Shown: one piece after another, positions 12,599 through 24,919 of the stretch | Numbering within the stretch: position 1 is the first letter of the stretch | Layout of the letters: each line of letters opens with the position of its first letter | DNA from: Oasisia sp. SBJ-2009 | Taxonomy: Eukaryota; Annelida; Polychaeta; Sabellida; Siboglinidae | Direction of reading: 5' to 3' | NCBI GenBank assembly: GCA_964017155.1 | Contig: OZ024863.1 | Span: forward strand, 41,172,617-41,236,616 | DNA length: 64,000 nucleotides | Program-made: the position numbers and the translations under genes | Notes under the pieces: model-generated | Told to the model about the DNA's origin: nothing | Seen by the model: the letters and a program-made list of their open reading frames with translations, nothing else | Database searches by the model: none

Positions 12599-12604
12599 AT
12601 TAAA
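12599..12604 (+). terminator. Possible NEK8 poly(A) signal ATTAAA
   Basis: ATTAAA about 200 bases after the NEK8 stop codon, followed by a T-rich stretch. This is the first close variant of the signal downstream on the plus strand; the assignment is by position only. Confidence 0.45.
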
Positions 12605-14325
12605 AGATGTATGTAGAAAGTGTTATTGTTTGTTTATAATTTGACAACTCTTTCTTGTTCCCGTTTATGATTACGCCAAATGATTTTGTTTGTGCCTCCT
12701 CGGTCTGAACTTTCAAAGATATAGGTGCTATAGAAGTGTTACAATTACTTGCCTACATTCCACAGAATGCATCAAAACATCAGTGTAACTGTGTAGTACA
12801 CCTCATGTATAAAAGCATGTAAATGCCTGGTCTCAATCTTATCACTGCATTTAACCAAAATGTTATCCTTATTGCACATAAAACAAAAGGGCATTTCTTT
12901 ACACATCACATCCATTTGTCACGATGCTTCAGGTCCTTTGGCAATCATGCGCTTAAAAATAACAACTCATTAAGATGAATAGTAGAACAAGTATTGTCAA
13001 CAAATTATTCAGTGACATTATTTCAAAATAATGTCACATACAAACCGGATCTGTAATTGTTTTTACAATCCACGTTTCTTCTGTTGGGAAACAAACTTGC
13101 AGTAAATGATGACCCAAAATGATGTTATTTTGTAACCAACCACAAGCTGTTGGTTTCTACACCTCTGTAATGGCATGGTCCTTTGAGTTAGGGAACATCT
13201 ACGTATCTACCTACATCTCAGTGCATAACAACATGGCACTACAACACACACAAACAACACACGAGAAGACAAACACACACTGAATTTCATTACACAAATT
13301 TATTTTGTACACAATCTAGAAATGTTGGTAGTATTTCACCACTAATAATGTTGTGCATCCTTACAATTACTGGTAAATACAAAAATAAGAATGCATAAAA
13401 GGAAAATAGGTGCCTTTAACTGCCAGCAAAACAAATGCATCATGTTTTCACAATAAACAAAATAGTAAGTGGCACAAGAAATAAATTAAAACGGCAACCA
13501 ATGTTGGAAACCTCAGGACAACTGTCTCGTAATGTTCCAGAAATAAGCACAACTTTGTATCGCTTCCATTTACTTGTAAACATTAGTTGACTGTAATGTA
13601 GTTTTCAGTTCTTGTCAGCTTAGCATATTTGTTTTAGCTTATAACAGCATATGTTCAAACCAACCAAACGTCTGACAACTTCATTTCGTGCTTAAGCAAT
13701 AAGCATGAATTGAACAGGACATGTTTCTCAGCATCAGGTAGCAAACCATGTTTATTGTACCTTATTCTTATCAATCTGTAATCGCATTCTCTATACAACT
13801 GTAGTATCAGTTCCGACCACCAAATTATCTGTTCGACACTTGAATAATGACTGGGTATCGCTTCCCAACACTGACTGCAGAACAACGTAGCAGTTATCTG
13901 TCTTATCAACACAGTATCTGGTTCTGTTCGTATCGCTTCATACCAAGTGTAACACCAGTTCTAACCACCAGACTATCTGCAAGATCTTGCAGTGTTCTGA
14001 TCTTATCAGCATATAACAAAGGCTGCTTACATGTCAACATTTCAAAACTCACAGCAGATTGCACTAGCAGTAACTCCTTCAGGCATCACTGCAACATTAT
14101 GAACAATCCACGAAAACAAAACATCCATGCCATTTGTGATGGATTGTAAAAAAAGTATGTCAAAATGTCTTCAAAATAAATATCACCCATTCCATCCTTT
14201 TTAAAGGCGTGAATTTTGAACAATGGCATTTGTTACAGTAATTTTTTGCAAATTTAAGAAAATCAATAACCAAGTGCAGGGGTTGGCAGGTATTTGCAGC
14301 ACCTGAAAGAAAACAGAAGCACATT

Positions 14326-14331
14326 TTTATT
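14326..14331 (-). terminator. Possible SNRPA1 poly(A) signal AATAAA
   Basis: Minus-strand AATAAA about 170 bases after the SNRPA1 stop. A second AATAAA on the same strand at 13299-13304 would give a longer 3' UTR. Confidence 0.45.
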
Positions 14332-14500
14332 TGTAACGTTTACTAGAAAATTAAACATTTACAGAAGTCATAATATTCATCATGAAAACACAGTATCAAT
14401 CATAAATGCTGCAGAACTGTTATCAAGGGTAATATCAGCTCAGGCCAGTTCCCAGTATTGCAGACAGACATGTAGGAGACACACACAACGGCAAGACATC

Positions 14501-17500
14501 TCAGGTCTCCATCTCCTCCACAGAGGCGCCCGGAGCTGCAACAGACAGAATCAACCATCAGCCTCTGCCTTTAACAAGATTGCCACCTAGAGACTCAACT
14601 CTAGATGGCAGGTGGACTAGGAAGCCCTTTGGCTTATCGAGAGTCCAACCTATCTATCCAAGTATACCCCGCCCATCTTAGGTATATGTCGATTTTATTT
14701 TTAAATATATTAACACTACTAACACCTACACACTCAGCTGATAATCTGTTCCATTCGTTAACTTTTCTTTATGAAAATTGTCTAATATCTAGTCTATACT
14801 GCTTCTTTGCTAATGGAACTCCATGTCCTCTAGTCCTCTCTTCCTTGACCGAGAAAAAATATTTCTGTCAGTATTGGAGAATAACACATCGTGTACTTCT
14901 CGCAAGTTGCCGCCCTTACTTATTATAATACTTTATTGTTTTTGTATACATAATAATAATAATTGTAATGCTTGTATAGTGCTTTTATTCATGATAATTC
15001 AAACTCAGAGGCGCAACAAACAAAATAATTTGGTGTAATCATCAACAGGGATAGGAAAGTCATCGCTGGAGCATGGAACTGCCTAAAAATGTATGGTGGA
15101 ATAGCCCACCAATTTCAAACATATGAAAGGTAGCTATAGTTTCGTAAGATTTAATTATATCAGGGAGTTCATTCTAGATTGTTGGCGCAGCTACCTGATT
15201 CTATTTTTTGACATCCGTGGTGTCTCACTAAATTGAACTGGAATTTAACCTCAATGTCACAGTTTCTCACAACAAGTAATTAGCATTGTGTTACTAGACA
15301 TTTCTGTACTTGCAACATTTCGGCAAGAAAATTGAATAAGCCAGTGAATAATGACAACAAAAACCACATCTTACTGCTTAACCTCGACAAGGAAAAATGT
15401 GTTGTTAAAATAAAAAATAACTAATAATTGCATTTTAATGATCAATACAACTGTGTGACTGTTTTGAACATGTCCCACCCACAGGAGGGCATGAGGCCTG
15501 GGGAGGGTGGTACCTATGGCTGCCTTGAGTTGTTCCCGGCCGGGGATCTGTCCCGACTGGAGCAGGCTGTTGAGTCGTTCCACTTCCTCCAGCGTCTGGG
15601 CATTGGCAATGGCCACCTGCAATATTGCAACATAGACACATGACATTGTGTTGTCTCATCAGCACTGGTATCCTCCTAGTTGAGACATGCTCACGTGCCA
15701 CCAGTTTCAGAACTGCCATGTCAATAATTAGAATCACTCGCTGCCTTACGAGAATGATAGGACTGGTAATTATTGGGATTTTGTTTATATTCGGCTCATT
15801 TCTCGTGCCAACAGCAACTGGCAAAGTCAATCACTAGGACATATCTAATGCTGCAAACTACCTTATATGTCTGCCAGAGGTACTCTAGTTTATTATTACC
15901 CCTTGCCAGGTGTGACAAGGCACTCACGGCGTTAACTCCAATATAACATCTAATGAAGTGCTCATACAGATTTTTCCTGATTGACAACTTATTGGCTCTG
16001 GGACCGCAACAGACTGGACTGTGTAGTTTCACCGGCATAGCAGGATCATACTGTCACCCCCAAAATTTGGGTGCCCAAGTTACAAGATGGCTAAAGGGGG
16101 ATTCAAATCTTGACTCTTTCAATCAACAACCTGGAGCTCTGACCACTAGACCGTGACACACTGACCACTAGACCGTGACACACTGACCACTCTCTTGACC
16201 ATACCTTGATAGCCTCGATGTCCTGCTTGGCCGGTCCAGAGGGGGCAGCCTCTGCCCCTCCGGCTCCGTCTGTCTTCTTCGGCGTGGGAAGTCCAGCCCC
16301 GGCCACAAACGTCTTCGCCTTCTTACCGATGTCTCGCGCCAACTGCTGTCCTTTCTTGCCCTTGAACATCTTTGCGGCCGCCTCCCGTTCCTGTACAGCA
16401 CGACACAACACCAGCATGCCATTATTAATCATTTATTGTATGATTTAACTTACTTTGGAGCAAAAATCATGAACAGAGACCAGGGATACCTTCTGCCTGC
16501 CATCTACAACCAAATTATCCTGCCAAACTCTGAGCCAACACAGCCTGTAGCTGACAGGTCGAAACGTCGTACTTATCGACAAATGTTTTCTTCAAAGAAA
16601 GTTAAATCATACTATAAACCATTCTTGGAGCCATGAACAATAATTATATTCAATATTATTAATCATGATTGGACTGGTTCATTACTAACTTCATAGAAAA
16701 CTTTTTATACGTTTTCTAAGAAGCCGGCGAAGAGTCGACTGTTGACAGGAGAGATGGCAGGTTAAAGGTTGGCAATGAAAGCAGAAACCACAAGACTGAA
16801 TGGGAAAGCAGCCGAGGATGACCTAAACAAATGGAGGGACTGCTGTGTGGGCCGACTGGGAGGGAGTGGAGGAGAGTGGCAGACGGTGGGAAGCAGGAGA
16901 CAGTTGGTAGACAGCAGTGAAAAATCAGTGACGGGAAAACATGACCAGCCTCACTCTCACTCAAGACGGGAAACCGAATAAAAATGAGGTATTTTGATTC
17001 ACAAAAACTACTGTTATTATAGTTTTAAAAAACAAATGATATCAAGTGATAAACATAATTTGTCAAGCTGTACCACACGGTGGCTGTTGTTGCTCTTCAT
17101 TTACGAGAAACAACATTTTTGCAACTATAACAATCAACCAACACCAACACAGAGCATTGTTATAGTTGCAAAACATTTTGTTTCTCATCAATTTGATGAG
17201 CAACAACCACTTGTGTGGTACATTGAAGAACTAAGATACAAGCAATCAGTCAGCACTAATACAAAGCATCGTTTTGCTATTATAATACTAAGTATCCATT
17301 TGTCAGGTGTAGAAAGAAAGAATATACCATACCTTCAATTTGACTTTCTGGAAGTCTATAAGTCTGACATTTGGAAGCTTGTGGATGACGTACAGACGGT
17401 AATGTTTCTTTGTGGTTACTGGATTACGCATCAAACTGTAATAATTACACCTCAAACTGTAATTATCAAAGTTACAATAACTGAATAAACACATATTCAC

Positions 17501-20500
17501 AATACAATTTTTAGTGCATCATTGTAAAAATTGCATTCTTTGAATTCATAAACATAATTTTGTTTTAGAAAAAGGCCTTCACAGAATACATAATGCATAT
17601 GACTACTTGATTTGATATGCTTGAACCATAAATAAAAATAATTGTCAGCACATTTTATAAAAGTAAACTTTGTTGATAGTAAACATACAACTATTAGTAT
17701 CATAATGATATAATCTGGGATAAGACTATTTTTTGCATTTTGTAAAAAACACTGTTTCATCTGGGATACATCGCCTTAAAACTTTGTAAACAGCTTCAGT
17801 ACATCTTCAAATAAAAGTAAATGTTTATCTTTTCATTTATTTTGGTGTCGCCAATTTATCGTAGATCCATCAGTGATAGAATAGTCTATCTATCTATAGT
17901 CTGGAAGAGGTACATTTGAAAAAATTACACATTACACAAACGAAACAAAGCTACGTAAATAATCAACTACAGAATTTTACTGAAGACAGAGCAATAATGA
18001 AGTAATCAAGATTAAACATATTAGAACTGTATCATCGTTATGCACTAAGGCAATGGCAGTGACCTGATCACTCTGAGACTCGTCACTGTAGACAGGATGT
18101 CCAAATCTCCCAGTTCATGGATGCTGTTGTTTGTCAATATAAGCGTCTCCAGATTTGGCAAGGCTTCTTCCAGATGCTCTGCGACTCGACTGCAATGGAG
18201 AACAGCTGGTTTACAAACTGATTAATACAATGGAATTGTTCTCCAGCTCTCAATTTCAATAAACATGACAGTAAATTTGTATAAATATTTACTGATGTTG
18301 CGGGCACCATTAGATGACAACGGCACTGTCAATGTGTGAACCATTGTTTAATTTCTAATCTTGGAATAAACAAGTAAAGGTAATTTATTGTATGATACAG
18401 TATCCTTGGGACTGCAAGGCGCTTTACACTTTACTCTCTGGATGACCTGTTCGATCAAATACCTTCTTGACTTCTCTCGGAACCATTCAGCTACGCTACA
18501 ATTAATGTGTGATGGCTGTAACCCAAGGTTTAACGTGACAGACCAGGATCAAAACTTGGATTTGCTAGACTTAGAATCCTAGAAACTTAACTACTTTAAT
18601 CCACAACAGACAGTTGCTAAGGTATTTCAGAAAAACTACGAAAAGTAATTAGAATCAGCATTTTACCGAGATGACAGAAATGGTAGGCGTTGTATACTGA
18701 TAAATGTGAGAAACAGCCGACCTAGACGTAAAACAATGCATCACAGAGTGGAAAAAGGTGCAAACTCACACAATTCTGTTGTTGTTTAGAAACAATGTCT
18801 TAAGTCGCTTCAGCAAGGGGAATCCATCCACCTTCCTGATCTCATTGTCCGACAGGTCAATCGTATCAAACTGGTCCTGGACAACAAAGTCATGGTGGCT
18901 GTGTACAGTGCACTCCAAACTCCACTTTGCTATCTTCATCATCGACTACATAGACTTTTGTAATGAGTAAAAATGCTTTGTATTATTAATGTAATAATTG
19001 AGAAAACTCATATATGTATGTATTAGGGATGGGACGATACATATTTTTAATTTTCGGTTCGATTTTCGATATTTGACCCACGGTTCGATATATTCACGAC
19101 ACTTTTCACAACCACGCCACCTATCACACAAAATTTTTAATGAAATTGTTTAAGTGCAGTACAGTGGAACCCCTCATTTAAGACCCCCCCCAGATCAGAG
19201 TGGGCCGGTCTTAAAAGAGGGGTGGTCTCTCGTGAGGGGTTTGCAACATTCAACACTAGGGGGCGCTTACAACGACTAACATCAACACTAGGGGGCGCTT
19301 ACAACCACTAAGTAGTAAAATACACAAAATAATAAGGAGAAAATAATAAATGAGACAACATAAAAATTATTTAAAAAATAAATTATTCTGTTTATTTTAT
19401 GTGTGAGATGTTTCAGTATAAGTTTACTCTTGAATGTTTTTTTTTAATAATATCTGATAAAGAGTATCCTTATTTTGAATAGTTTTTTTAATAATATTTG
19501 ATATAAATACTATTCTCAGTTAATTTATTTCAAATTCGGTCTGAGGGGCTAAAAAGTGCTGCCACCTCACGGCATCTGGGTAATCACACCGCGGTCGCCA
19601 TTTTGTTTTTCTTCCCAGTGCCGCAAAACGATCTTTTACTTTCTGATCTAATCATGAAAACGACCTCCTACAGCCACGAAACGTCCTCTCTAATAACTCA
19701 TATTACATATAAATACGCTAGGTCATAAAATTTAATCATTTAAATTGCTGTGACGAATGATATTTACAAAACAAAATCTTGCTAAACTAAAGTCGACATC
19801 GCCGGCGAAGGCCGTAGCCTGCGTAGGCGTAGATTACCGTGGCCGCGTGGCATGGCGTTACGTCGATATTTTATCGCGGTGTCGATAAATCTGGATTCCG
19901 GTTTTATCCTAAACTAACCTAATACTTAGCCTAAGTTTCTAAACTTTAATCGTACACAAGTTTCTCAGTGGTGGCCATGTTCGCCATGTACGGAAACACC
20001 GATTAGGCGATGACGATGTGCCATTTATCAAAATCGGGAAAAACCGCGGTACGCAAACTGACGACGGTGCACCGAACCGTGAGCCTTAAAACCGCGTATA
20101 CCGTGAACCGCGATTAATCATCCCATCCCTAATTATATGTGTATTGACATTGTTCTTCTGCATGTTTTGTATCTTGCTTGCCAAACTGTCTGAAAAACAT
20201 ATACGACTGATCAAAAGTAATGTTTTAATTTTTTCCATATGTACTTTTTACATTACTTGCAGCAATCTTAGAAGCCATTCTCAGTTTTGCAAAGAACTTG
20301 TCAAATAAACACCAACTAGGACTACATCAGAAGCCGACTTCTTTGTGTTTTTTCTGCGCCACTAGGAAAATGGGCAATTTTGACATCATTAAATATTAAC
20401 TATGTACACAAATATTCACCCTTCATTCTGTGTATGTACTATGTGTACCTCTCATTGTACTTTATCTTGTAAAAAAATGATAATCAGGATACATGAATCA

Positions 20501-23179
20501 AAACTGTATCTTGGATTTCCTTGGACTTTGTTTATTTTATTTATTAGAGTGGCAGCTACATTGGGTAAATTTGTATTATGATACACCTACACTGTGTAAA
20601 TTTGTATTATGATACACCTACACTGTGTAAATTTGTATTATGATACACCTACACTGTGTAAATTTTTATTATGATACACCTACATTGTGTAAATTTGTAT
20701 TATGATACACCTACATTGGGTAAATTTGTATTATGATACACCTACATTGTCTAAATTTTTATTATGATACACCTACATTGTCTAAATTTGTATTATGACG
20801 ACTTTTCAATGCAACTCACCAGTGTGGCACCCATACTTTCTATCACGGGGATCTTGTAACCTAAACAAACAAAATCATATATTTTGTCAGTAACAAACAG
20901 AATATTCTGCATTCTGGTTAAGTACTTCACGGAACCTGTGAAATGTGAACAGCTGGATTATCCTTAATAGGGCAATTCCATGATAACATCATTACAATTC
21001 ACACAATTCTTTGGTTTATAATGGTTATATTTTCCTATTCAGCAATCAGCATGTGCCTAGAAAAGACATTTAAACATGGTTTGAAGTACACACCTATAAG
21101 AACCAATGGTACCTTTTAAGAAATGTAAAAAAATATGAAACTATGGCTGTTTTTATTTTGGTAATGAAATTTATGTACAGACAATTTTAAATAAATGTCA
21201 TACCATGTCGTCTGAAATCTGCAATCTACCAGGGCCAACAGCTAGCATTATTAGATAGACATATATGTATTGGATAGAATTTTATTGATAATATACACCT
21301 TTCTTTTACAGTGAACAGATTGTGTTCGGTACCAGAATTACATGCTATGGTAACATATTTATTAGTCTAACTATTTTTGAATAAAACATCAAATAATAAT
21401 TGATACTAATTTGTTCTCTTCTGCAAGGTTACAGAGCACCATAACTTCATAAAACCATGTAATTCTGTTTGGGTGTATCTAATAAGAGAATGTCAAGTAA
21501 TTGTTCATTTTCATCACCTGTTAGCTCTCAGAAAAACTTTATGTACTTCTTTGGTAACAGAATAAATACATGAATACTTTCTGAATACATACAATATAAA
21601 CTTTAAAACCATGCAAAACAAAAGTAAATCAGTTAAGAGTTAATGGTAAGATGGGATGGGTTTCTGCTGGCCCTTGTTTTTCCATTAGTTTGACTGATAA
21701 AAATTACCTTCATTAAAACGCAATTAAAAAAAATGCGAACTGAAAAAGTTTGGCTAACTTGTGCCCGAATTTACATGTTTTACATCACTGGTACAACTTT
21801 TACACTGTCAACAAGATTGATTTTTTAGTAGTCTGGGCTCTCCAATATGGAATTGCCCAATACACACTAATTAATATATTATTGTGTACCAAGCATGTAG
21901 TAATATCAGGGGTAGAACTACCCACTAGTCCGCTAGTCCGTGCACTAGTAAAGATAAGGGCGGACTAGTAAAACTGCCTAATGACTAGTCTGGTTGTCTA
22001 GTAAAGGTCAGTGTATCATCCACCCCACCCTACAGCAGTCAATCAAGTGTCTGTAGACAGTGACTCAAATCCTAACCCATCCACAGGCTGGGGAAATGTA
22101 ATCCAGTACCAGTGAGCAACTGGCTACAGCAGCTTCATTTCCTGATAAGTGACATATTCTTAGGCATGGCCAGTGGACACCAGCTGTGAACTTGTCAAGG
22201 CATTATTTTAAGATTAACGGTTCTTTGATGTCTATAATTTTTTAGTGTGATATTTTTATTTTCATTAATACTGCCCAGTTGTGCAGTTTTCATAACACCA
22301 TAATGTAAGGTAAATTTTGAGAATGATTATGGAAAAGTCATCATGGTAGGGTGGTACTACGGGGCAATGAGTGTAATTGACGTTCTTTTTCAATTGCATA
22401 GTTTTTTAATACAGATCATCTTTAGTTTTTCATTAATTACTTTTGATATTTCTGTATTATTTCTTTGTTACCTTTATGAAAAGTGCATTGTTAGTTTACT
22501 GAGGTTGCAATATATACTGTGTTATTTAGTCTTAAATCAAATTATAACAACTTAAATTTTGGTTGTTTTTAAATTTTGCCGGACTAGTAAACTTTTAACT
22601 TTACTAGTCCCACTGTCTAGTAAAATAAAGTTCTACCCCTGAATATACTTTAAAAATGTGAAGGCTAGTTGTTTATTACATTGGACACTTTGACGGGCCC
22701 CCACTTTGACCAAGCAATCAGTGTCACTCAACCATTGTTTCTTTCAAGATGCAAGTCAACTGCAACTGCTTGATCACATTATATGTAGCGGTTTATTGAG
22801 TAAACAGACCTGACAGTGTCAGCATTATATTGCAATTAGTAAGTTGGTAAGCGAGTAATAAATTTAGCAATTTAAGAAAATAGCTAGCCAACCTTTTCAA
22901 GGCTTTTGTCATGTAAATTTATGTAGAAAAACGAAAATATTTTCAATAAAAACATTCATATTACTTTCCAGTTTGTTGGATAAAATGGTAATATTCTGAT
23001 TTTTCTTCAACTCCCATGTTTTGACTAATTTATTTCAAAACTCAAAAAAGTTATGAGCACCCTCCAGACAGCGTTGCTTTTAAAATTCGCAAATTACCTC
23101 TCAAATCAAGTTCCCGGTCTCGAACCGGGTTTGTGAACTGGGCCGACTGTTCAAGTATTTCTGGAGTTAGCTTAACCAT
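14501..23179 (-). CDS. SNRPA1: SNRPA1, U2 snRNP protein A' (complete, 8 coding exons, 260 aa)
   Basis: Leucine-rich-repeat protein that pairs with U2B'' on U2 snRNA stem-loop IV in the nuclear spliceosome. Exons in transcript order (high to low coordinate): 23179-23098, 20860-20820, 18876-18770, 18189-18064, 17435-17333, 16390-16205, 15616-15514, 14535-14501 (TGA). Phases close exactly to 261 codons (human 255 aa). It starts MVKLTPEILEQSAQFTNPVR, with A at -3 and G at +4. Family hallmarks follow: GYKIPVIE, DLSDNEIRKVDGFPLLKRLK, LILTNNS with ELGDLD, RNPVTTKKHYRLYVIHKLP, VRLIDFQKVKLK, AAKMFKGKKGQQLARDIGKK and EVERLNSLLQSGQIPGRE. The C-terminus ends VEEMET. All eight exons have AG acceptors and GT donors where expected. 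The gene is convergent with NEK8 and divergent from RICTOR. The small exons make it easy to miss in a simple ORF scan. Confidence 0.96.
14941..15240 (-). mobile_element. Probable decayed LINE/SINE tail in SNRPA1 3' flank and intron 7
   Basis: ATAATAATAATAATT followed by a gtatagtgctt block and ctcagaggcgcaaca resembles reverse-oriented retroelement tails elsewhere in the window (compare 2035-2200). No coding remnant is visible. The family is uncertain. Confidence 0.35.
16545..16625 (-). mobile_element. Foldback element family C, partial arm
   Basis: The sequence gctgacaggtcgaaacgtcg and aagttaaatcatactataaa is a diverged arm of the palindromic element at 50515-50760. Lies between SNRPA1 exons 5 and 6. 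Confidence 0.55.
18393..18570 (-). mobile_element. SINE family B fragment in SNRPA1 intron
   Basis: The blocks gatacagtatccttggga, aaggcgctttacactttac, and tgacctgttcgatcaaatac with tctcggaaccattcagc match the tail and body of family B with many substitutions. Confidence 0.55.
19024..20131. mobile_element. hAT-like non-autonomous DNA transposon (TAGGGATGGGA ends)
   Basis: Left end TAGGGATGGGACGATA at 19024; right end ATCATCCCATCCCTA finishing at 20131. The subterminal regions are rich in GGTTCG/CGAACC and CGGT motifs. The interior (19160-19330) holds what looks like a second nested repeat, starting acagtggaacccctcattta and carrying two copies of cactagggggcgcttacaac. No transposase frame survives. 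Class is inferred from the terminal motif; an exact 8-bp target duplication was not found. Confidence 0.6.
20549..20797. repeat. 31-bp minisatellite, about 8 copies
   Basis: Direct repeats of a 31-bp unit containing gtgtaaatttgtattatga and tacacctaca. Spacing is exactly 31 between successive atacacc blocks (20581, 20612, ...). It ends about 20 bases before the SNRPA1 exon 2 donor (exon 20860-20820, minus strand). Confidence 0.9.
21906..22642. mobile_element. DNA transposon relic with TCAGGGGTAGAAC inverted ends
   Basis: Perfect 13-bp terminal inverted repeats (TCAGGGGTAGAAC at 21906; GTTCTACCCCTGA ending 22642) bound 737 bp. Both ends have clustered ACTAG motifs in subterminal inverted array. 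CAGGGG-type ends suggest the hAT class, but no 8-bp target duplication was clear. Lies in SNRPA1 intron 1. Confidence 0.6.
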
Positions 23180-23338
23180 GATACAAGTTTGAACTGATGT
23201 TAATGTGCAATCCTAAGTATGTTTTGTTCTGAGCACAAGGTGTGACAAAAAAGATTTTATACGGCTGCTAAAACGAAAATATAAACACTCCGCGCTTCTT
23301 TTTGACGATCACGCCGTACTGCAACCGGAATGTATGGT

Positions 23339-23350
23339 TGCGCATGCGCG
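23339..23350. promoter_or_regulatory. NRF1-type binding site
   Basis: TGCGCATGCGCG fits the palindromic NRF1 consensus (YGCGCAYGCGCR) and lies about 160 bases upstream of the SNRPA1 ATG, a usual position for housekeeping promoters. Confidence 0.6.
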
Positions 23351-23918
23351 GTCGAATATCACCTCCATCAGAACCGCGAAGGCATTCCAGCCAGCTTCGT
23401 AAATTACAAGCGATCTTATCGCAAGTCATTCATCTTTTTTTTATTAAAAGGTCGTTGGGACATACACAACTGTCACACTTTACAAATAGTAATCGAACAT
23501 AAAAATTGACTTTTTTATTCCAATGCATCGGACTAATGGTACTTGCATTTATAAGACATATGCATGCATAGATGCGCACATTTCCCCAAATTTTGCTCTA
23601 ACCATTATGATTATAATACACGTGCATTTTGACCATAATATTATACCATTTTAGAAACCGTTATATTGCATTAAATAGCCAAAGCATATTTCAATATATT
23701 TCTTTAGAAAAAGATATAATACATTATTTTCGTAGAACATTAATGATCGAGAAGAGTCGATAATTATATTTATCATCATATTTTCCTAAAAAATATAATT
23801 ATTCATAAGTATATAGGCAGTGACAAACTGGTTTTATGAATACCTATGATGTACACATTGTCAAAACCTGAGTCGCAATGTAGTGAACAACCGCGTTGTA
23901 TATAGATATCCGCTTCAC

Positions 23919-24459
23919 TGAGTTACGCGGTCATTGCCAAGGTTATATTTATTCTAAACACCCCAGTTTGTAGGACACCCTAGCCCGATTCGGGTCACCG
24001 TTTCCCAGCTGACATTGACAGCACAACCAACACATACATTTGAAATCTACGTATTGTTACGTGACCACGGGTGCGCTGACAGCACACGTTGACTATCGCT
24101 AAAATGAGTGCAGGTGTGTGCCCTAGTATGACTGATGAAATTATCATAATAATTATCATAATAATTATGAATAAAAATTACTGGAATGATATTCATAATA
24201 TTAATAGTGAATAATAATATATATGTATACAATTATTAAATTATGTGCACGATTGTGCAACGAGGTTTCTTGGCACTTATGTACAATCGTGCACATAATT
24301 TAATAATTGTATACATATATATTATTATTCACTATTAATATTATGAATATCATTCCAGTAATTTGTCAGCTGGGAAACGGTGACCCGAATCGGGCTAGGG
24401 TGTCCTACAAACTGGGGTGTTTAGAATAAATATAACCTTGGCAATGACCGCGTAACTCA
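23919..24459. repeat. Nested inverted repeats (96-bp outer arms, 82-bp inner arms)
   Basis: Outer arms 23919-24014 and 24364-24459 are, by eye, perfect reverse complements (tgagttacgcggtcattg..., ...gtttcccagctgaca). The inner arms 24175-24256 and 24283-24364 are also reverse complements, with only a 26-base loop (24257-24282) between them. The inner palindrome therefore abuts the outer right arm directly. Confidence 0.88.
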
Positions 24460-24858
24460 AACAACGCTCGTCTGTCGTCAACTAGCTTCAGTCAAGATCG
24501 CGAATCTAAACACACAACAATGGTGCTAATTACACTCGTTGTCAATGACAGTTGTTCACAATAAGTGCATATTTTCGACCTCAAAAGTATGCCAAGACGC
24601 GCTGTTTATAAAACATAAATATGCGCAAGATGATTATAATTGATTGAATTAACAAAATCAAGTATCAAATGTTGGAAAAAATACAGTTATAATGGCAAAA
24701 TTGAGGTGGGTCCGACTTGTACATAAGTGCCGGTTTCTTTTTTAATATGCACTTATTGTGAACAACTGTCATTGACAACGAGTGTAATTAGCACCATTGT
24801 TGTGTGTTTAGATTCGCGATCTTGACTGAAGCCAGTTGACGACAGACGAGCGTTGTTT
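24459..24858. repeat. Second palindrome, 115-bp arms, reaching the RICTOR 5' UTR
   Basis: Left arm 24459-24573 (aaacaacgctcgtctgtcgt...) and right arm 24744-24858 are reverse complements with about one mismatch (tagcttc versus tggcttc), around a 170-base spacer. The left arm starts exactly where the preceding palindrome ends. The right arm stops 52 bases before the RICTOR start codon. Confidence 0.88.
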
Positions 24859-24907
24859 AGCATCACGAGTCGGTCGCGCACCTGCGCACTGCCGACCGGC
24901 CGAGCAG

Positions 24908-24919
24908 AAGATGGCAGCC
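24908..24919 (+). promoter_or_regulatory. RICTOR: YY1-type motif overlapping the RICTOR start codon
   Basis: AAGATGGCAGCC overlaps the ATG (24911-24913) and resembles the YY1 consensus AANATGGC that often sits at start codons of housekeeping genes. It also gives a strong start context (A at -3, G at +4). Confidence 0.5.

Larger units (their letters stand above)
12394..14500. other. NEK8/SNRPA1 convergent 3' flanks
   Basis: Non-coding interval between two tail-to-tail genes. It holds a NEK8 poly(A) signal candidate at 12599-12604 and SNRPA1 candidates on the minus strand at 14326-14331 and 13299-13304. No open frame in it resembles a known protein, and no clear repeat was recognised. Confidence 0.7.
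23180..24910. promoter_or_regulatory. SNRPA1/RICTOR divergent upstream region
   Basis: A 1.73-kb interval between two head-to-head start codons. Near SNRPA1 lies an NRF1-type palindrome (TGCGCATGCGCG, 23339-23350) and an ETS-like ACCGGAAT just before it. Near RICTOR the sequence becomes GC-rich (24860-24910). The middle is occupied by stacked inverted repeats (23919-24858). Transcript starts cannot be placed from sequence. Confidence 0.6.
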
